This document shows positions 60,350 to 64,000 of a stretch of 64,000 bases of DNA, one piece after another. The number at the start of each line of letters is the position of its first letter. The first letter of the stretch is position 1. The notes beneath the pieces were generated by a model. The model saw only the letters and a list, made by a program, of their open reading frames with translations, was not told where the DNA came from and ran no database searches. The translations under genes and the position numbers were made by a program. Origin of the DNA: CAVVXN01 sp963772585. GTDB taxonomy: Bacteria > Planctomycetota > PLA2 > JAEUHO01. The stretch spans positions 372,001 through 436,000 of the forward strand of contig CAVYXV010000008.1 in the NCBI GenBank assembly GCA_963772585.1, in the 5' to 3' direction.

Positions 60350-61959
60350 CGATGAACCTCCTCCAGCGCCTGAACGAGCTCCAGAAACGACACGGCTGGC
60401 TTCCGGAGGACGCGCTTCGCACGTTCTCCGCCGACGAGGGCGTCCCCCTCTACCGCCTGCAGGAGGTGGCCAGCTTCTACCCGCACTACCGCCTGTCCCC
60501 GCCGCCGCCGCGCACGGTCGCGGTCTGCCGCGACGCCGCCTGCCACCTCCAGGACGCCGAGGGTCTGGCGGCCGACCTCGGGCGGGCGCTCGGCGGCGAG
60601 GCCGGCGTCGAGATCCAACACGTGTCGTGCCTGGGCCGCTGCGAGCACGCCCCCGCGGCGTGCGTGGACGACGTTCCGGTACCGGGGGCGAGCGCCGAGG
60701 ACCTGGTCGAGATCGCGCTGGGCCGGCGACCGCTGCCCCCGGACGAGCCCACGGAATCGCCGCGGCGATGGCCCTCCGATCCCTACGCCGGCCCCGACGA
60801 GCACTACGGCATGCTCGGCCGCCTCCTCGCGGACCGCGAGGAGGCCCGCTCGCGGGTCCCCGAGCTCCTCCAGGAGGCGGGGCTGCGCGGGATGGGCGGC
60901 GCGGGCTTCCCGACCGGTTTGAAGTGGCGCCTCGTGCGGGACGCCACGGGCGATGAGAAGTTCGCCGTCGTCAACGCGGACGAGTCGGAGCCCGGGACGT
61001 TCAAGGACCGGGTCGTCCTGGAGGAACTCCCCCATCTGGTGCTCGAGGGGTTGCTCGCCGGCTGCGTCGTGACCGGGGCGACGCGCGCCGTGATCTACGT
61101 GCGCCACGAATACGCGAAGGAAACGAAGGCCGTCGAGCGGGAGATCCAGCGGGCGCGCGAGGCGGGCTGGCTCGAGCGCGCGGGCGTCGAGGTGGAGGTC
61201 TTCGTCTCGCCGGGCGGATACATCCTCGGCGAGGAGACGGCGCTGCTCGAGGCCCTGGAGGGGAAGCGGGGCGAGCCGCGCAACAAGCCCCCCTACCCGA
61301 CGGACCACGGGCTGTTCGGCAAGCCCACGCTGATGAACAACGTAGAGACGCTCTCCTTCGTCCCGGCGATCCTCGCGAAGGGGGCCGAGGCGTGGAAAGC
61401 CCACGGGGTGAACGGCGGCACGGGGTGGAAGTTCTTCTCCGTGTGCGGAGACGTGGCGAAGCCGGGCGTGGTCTGCGTGCCGATGGGCACCACGGTGCGG
61501 ACCGTCGTGGAGGAGCACGCCGGCGGCATGCGGGAGGGCCGGCGGATGAAGGCGTTCTCCCCGGGCGGTGCGAGCGCGCCCTTCCTCCCGGCGGACCTCG
61601 CCGACACGCCCCTCGACTTCGAGCCCATGGCGAAGGCCGGCAGCATGCTCGGCAGCGGGGCGGTCCTGGTCGTGGACGAGACGCGGGACCTGCTGGCGCT
61701 CGCTACGAACGTCGTCCGGTTCTTCCGGAACGAATCCTGCGGGAAGTGCGTGCCCTGCCGCGTGGGGACGGAGAAGGCCGTGGCCCTGCTCGACCGGGCT
61801 CTCGGCGGCCGCGCCGAGGGAGACGAGACGCGGTTGCTCGAGGAGTTGGACGAAACCCTCCGCCTGACGTCGATCTGCGGCCTCGGCCAGGTGGCGATCG
61901 GCCCCGCGCTCAGCGTGATCCGCCGCTTCCCCGACGAGGTGGCGGGCCGCCTCGGTTGA
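60346..61959 (+). CDS. NuoE-NuoF fusion: NAD-linked flavin/Fe-S diaphorase subunit
   Basis: 537 residues. Residues 1-~130 are NuoE-like (thioredoxin-fold 2Fe-2S: VCRDAACHLQD and CLGRCEHAPA). Residues ~145-537 are NuoF-like: GLRGMGGAGFPTGLKW (NAD/FMN), NADESEPGTFKDR, the SLBB region, and the 4Fe-4S ligands ESCGKCVPCRVGT plus TSICGLGQ. Such fusions serve NAD-reducing formate dehydrogenases and hydrogenases as well as complex I-like modules. No other nuo gene is present, but moeA follows 4 bp later, so a molybdenum formate-dehydrogenase-type partner elsewhere is a reasonable guess. Starts inside the ribokinase stop. Confidence 0.9.
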   Translation: MTMNLLQRLNELQKRHGWLPEDALRTFSADEGVPLYRLQEVASFYPHYRLSPPPPRTVAVCRDAACHLQDAEGLAADLGRALGGEAGVEIQHVSCLGRCEHAPAACVDDVPVPGASAEDLVEIALGRRPLPPDEPTESPRRWPSDPYAGPDEHYGMLGRLLADREEARSRVPELLQEAGLRGMGGAGFPTGLKWRLVRDATGDEKFAVVNADESEPGTFKDRVVLEELPHLVLEGLLAGCVVTGATRAVIYVRHEYAKETKAVEREIQRAREAGWLERAGVEVEVFVSPGGYILGEETALLEALEGKRGEPRNKPPYPTDHGLFGKPTLMNNVETLSFVPAILAKGAEAWKAHGVNGGTGWKFFSVCGDVAKPGVVCVPMGTTVRTVVEEHAGGMREGRRMKAFSPGGASAPFLPADLADTPLDFEPMAKAGSMLGSGAVLVVDETRDLLALATNVVRFFRNESCGKCVPCRVGTEKAVALLDRALGGRAEGDETRLLEELDETLRLTSICGLGQVAIGPALSVIRRFPDEVAGRLG

Positions 61960-61963
61960 TGCC

Positions 61964-63205
61964 GTGACCCGGGACGGCCCCGGCGACGTCCGGATGCGCG
62001 GCTTCCGCGACCGCGCGCCCGTCGAGGCGTTCCAGGAGTGGGTCGATCGCCTGGAGGCGGTCCTCCCGTGCGAGGAGGTGGGTCTGGAGGCGGCGTCGGG
62101 ACGCGTCCTCGCGGAGGACCTCGTGAGCGACGTGGACGTGCCCGCGTTCGCACGGGCCGCCATGGACGGCTGGGCGGTCCGGGGCGAGGACACCTTCGGT
62201 GCGAGCGAGACGGATCCGCTGACGCTCGCCGTCGTGGGAATCGCCCTGCCGGGCCGCGGGCACCCCGGACGCCTCGGCCGGGGGGAGGTCGTCCGCATCA
62301 TGACCGGCGCGCCCGTTCCCGACGGCGCGGACGCCGTCCTCCCCGCCGAAGAGGGCGCGGAGGAGGACGGATCGCTCGCGGTCCGGGGGAGCGTCCCCCC
62401 GCGCCGTCACGTGGGCGCCGCGGGCGAGGACGTGCGAGCGGGAACGCGTCTCCTCTCCGCCGGCCGGCGACTCCGGCCGCAGGACGTCGGCCTCGCCGCT
62501 TCCGTGGGCCGGGGGCGCCTCGCCGTGCGCGCCCGGCCGCGCGTCGCCGTCCTCGCGACGGGCGACGAGCTGCTCGCACCCGGCGAAGCCCCGCGCGGCG
62601 AACGGATCGTGGACTCGAACTCCCCCATGCTGCGCGCGCTCGTCGAGCGGGACGGCGGCGTCGTCGCCGGCTCCCGGCGGCTCGGCGACGCGCGCGATGC
62701 GTTGGCCAAGGCCCTCCACGAGGCGGACGCCGACCTCGTGCTCGTCTCCGGCGGCTCGAGCGTCGGCCAGGAGGACCACGCCCCGCGGATCCTCGCGGAG
62801 GACGGGGAGCTCGCCTTCCACGGGATGGCCCTGCGCCCCGCCTCGCCCGCCGGAGGGGGGCGCCTGGGGGGCCGACCCGTCTTCCTGCTGCCGGGGAACC
62901 CCGTCTCGTGCCTCTGCGCGTACGACCTCTTCGCCGGCCGCCTCGTGCGCCGCCTCGCCGGCCGCCCGCCGGATCTCCCCTACCGCGTCGTCCGCGTCCG
63001 CCTCGCGCGCCGGATCACGAGCGCGCTCGGTCGCGAGGACTACGTCCGCGTCCTCCTGGGAGAGAACGGCGCCGAACCGGTGATGAGCCGCGGCGCATCG
63101 ATCCTCTCCTCGACCACCCGCGCCGACGGCTTCGTCCTGGTCCCGCGCGACCTCGAAGGACACGCGGAAGGAAGGGACGTGGACGTGTATCGGTACGAGG
63201 GATGA
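61964..63205 (+). CDS. moeA: Molybdopterin molybdenumtransferase MoeA
   Basis: 413 residues from GTG 61964; Met at 61994 is an alternative. MoeA inserts molybdate into adenylylated molybdopterin in the last step of Moco synthesis. Motifs: ARAAMDGWAVRGED, VVRIMTGAPVPDGADAVLPA, VAVLATGDELLAPGEAP (MoCF domain), LVSGGSSVGQEDHAPRILAE and FLLPGNPVSCLCAYDLF. The C-terminal domain IV ends DGFVLVPRDLEG. It is coupled behind the NuoE-NuoF fusion and would supply cofactor to the xanthine-dehydrogenase-type operon at 37513-41344 and to any Mo partner of the fusion. Confidence 0.95.
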   Translation: MTRDGPGDVRMRGFRDRAPVEAFQEWVDRLEAVLPCEEVGLEAASGRVLAEDLVSDVDVPAFARAAMDGWAVRGEDTFGASETDPLTLAVVGIALPGRGHPGRLGRGEVVRIMTGAPVPDGADAVLPAEEGAEEDGSLAVRGSVPPRRHVGAAGEDVRAGTRLLSAGRRLRPQDVGLAASVGRGRLAVRARPRVAVLATGDELLAPGEAPRGERIVDSNSPMLRALVERDGGVVAGSRRLGDARDALAKALHEADADLVLVSGGSSVGQEDHAPRILAEDGELAFHGMALRPASPAGGGRLGGRPVFLLPGNPVSCLCAYDLFAGRLVRRLAGRPPDLPYRVVRVRLARRITSALGREDYVRVLLGENGAEPVMSRGASILSSTTRADGFVLVPRDLEGHAEGRDVDVYRYEG

Positions 63206-63239
63206 GGCGGGCGCCCTCCCGTCTCGGAAGGCAGGCCGG

Positions 63240-64000
63240 TCAGTCGGGGGTCCGCTTCAGCGCCAGCAGGGTCAGGTCGTCCGCGAAGGAAGGACTGCCG
63301 GTCCAGGTCACCAGGGCCTCGCGGATGCCCTCCAGGATCGCCGGCGGGTCGCGGCCCTCCAGCGTGAGCAGAACGTCGGCCAGGCCGTCCTCGTCGAGCA
63401 TCTCCTCCACGGCGTTCGTCGCCTCGGTCGCGCCGTCCGTGTAGAGGAGCAGCACGTCGCCCGGGTCGAGGCGCACGGGGTCGGGGGCGCCGTAGTCGTG
63501 GCCCTCGAGGATTCCCAGCACCATGCCCTGGGGCTCGAGACGCTCGATGATCCGGGAAGCGGACCGGACCAGGAGGGCCGGCGGGTGTCCGGCACTGCTC
63601 CAACGGAGCGCCCCGGTGGCCGGATCGGCGACGCCCACGAAGAGCGAGAGGAATCGACCCTCGACGAGGTCGCGCGCGAGGAAGTGGTTCAGCGTGGCGA
63701 GGAACTGCCCGAGGTCCGCCGCCATCGGGAGGAGCACATGGAGGAGGGCGCGAGCCTGCGCCATCACGAGGGCCGCGCCCAGGCCGTGGCCCGAAACGTC
63801 CCCCACCGTGAAGACCACCCGTCCGTCGTCCAGCTCGAACACATCGTAGTAGTCCCCGCTCGCGTGCTCGCAGAGGAGGTTCATGCCCGCGAAGGAGAGG
63901 ACGCCCTCCGCGCGGTCGAGTCGCTCCGGTTGATAGGCGCGCTGGACGTTCTGGGCGAGCTTGATCTCGCGGTCCTGGCGCTCCTTCTCCAGCGCCGCGC
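63240..64000 (-). CDS. SpoIIE/RsbU-type PP2C serine phosphatase, 5' end outside window
   Basis: Frame open from the right edge to the stop at 63240, at least 253 residues. The edge-proximal part reads EKERQDREIKLAQNVQRAYQ, the coiled-coil lead helix typical before RsbU-like domains. The phosphatase domain follows: ASGDYYDVFELDDGRVVFTV, GDVSGHGLGAALVMAQARAL, WSSAGHPPALLVRSAS, LLLYTDGATEATNA and a final SFADDLTLLALKR with the metal-binding Asp pair. These enzymes dephosphorylate anti-sigma-factor antagonists in partner-switching pathways. Upstream sensor domains are expected beyond the window. Convergent with moeA. Confidence 0.92.
   Translation of the reverse strand, partial: AALEKERQDREIKLAQNVQRAYQPERLDRAEGVLSFAGMNLLCEHASGDYYDVFELDDGRVVFTVGDVSGHGLGAALVMAQARALLHVLLPMAADLGQFLATLNHFLARDLVEGRFLSLFVGVADPATGALRWSSAGHPPALLVRSASRIIERLEPQGMVLGILEGHDYGAPDPVRLDPGDVLLLYTDGATEATNAVEEMLDEDGLADVLLTLEGRDPPAILEGIREALVTWTGSPSFADDLTLLALKRTPD

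Overview
The window is very GC-rich, densely coded DNA from a Gram-negative-type bacterium, most probably a Planctomycetota member or a close PVC relative. The signs are a DUF1501 protein at the left edge, an ECF sigma factor overlapping a Ser/Thr kinase, a second ECF sigma factor built into a 1009-residue membrane protein, many carboxypeptidase-regulatory-like (CarboxypepD_reg) repeat proteins, a double-length UvrA as in Chlamydiae, and an outer membrane implied by Lnt and two porins. This placement is inference; there is no rRNA gene and I saw no tRNA gene.

Layout. 1-7.9 kb is ordinary chromosome: DUF1501, a CarboxypepD_reg protein, apolipoprotein N-acyltransferase, a GNAT, a TPR protein, a methyltransferase and a ferritin-like protein. 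8.1-18.4 kb is an accessory region. One ancestral CarboxypepD_reg 'stalk' gene was hit twice by IS66-type transposons (E1 8827-11322, E2 13368-15635), followed by an integrase fragment, two 379-bp repeats with terminal inverted repeats, a DUF4253 gene and a VOC gene. 18.5-29.2 kb is chromosome again: a Cys/Met-type PLP lyase, sigma factor plus kinase, a beta-propeller lipoprotein, the membrane-tethered sigma factor and an inositol-monophosphatase-family gene. 29.2-36.6 kb is a mobile island lying between an intact and a truncated copy of that phosphatase. It holds a broken tyrosine recombinase, an IS3 remnant, a serpin, IS66 and IS21 scraps and a third intact transposon (E4 34311-36530). 37.3-64 kb is chromosome: a Tat-exported xanthine-dehydrogenase-type operon, adenosine deaminase family, tandem UvrA, duplicated porins with an orphan response regulator, a DnaB/KaiC-like ATPase, aldo/keto reductase, transglutaminase-like and VWA proteins, ribokinase, a NuoE-NuoF fusion, MoeA and a SpoIIE-type phosphatase running off the right edge.

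Main discovery. Three separate IS66-family elements share one architecture. A tnpC-like transposase reads inward from one inverted repeat. From the other inverted repeat, convergent to it, runs an open frame without its own start that encodes a polymorphic-toxin-like C-terminal domain, followed at once by a translationally coupled small immunity-like gene. The three toxin/immunity pairs are unrelated to one another. E2 and E4 have exact 8-bp target duplications enclosing toxin, immunity and transposase, so the toxin cassette is inside the transposon. In E1 the toxin is fused in frame to a membrane-anchored stalk protein, and removing E1 rejoins the stalk gene in frame. This looks like a gene-trap transposon that arms exported host proteins with toxin tips while delivering the antidote.

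Several otherwise intact genes carry single frameshifts (kinase at a G7 tract, beta-propeller protein near its end). These could be real or assembly errors and are flagged as such.
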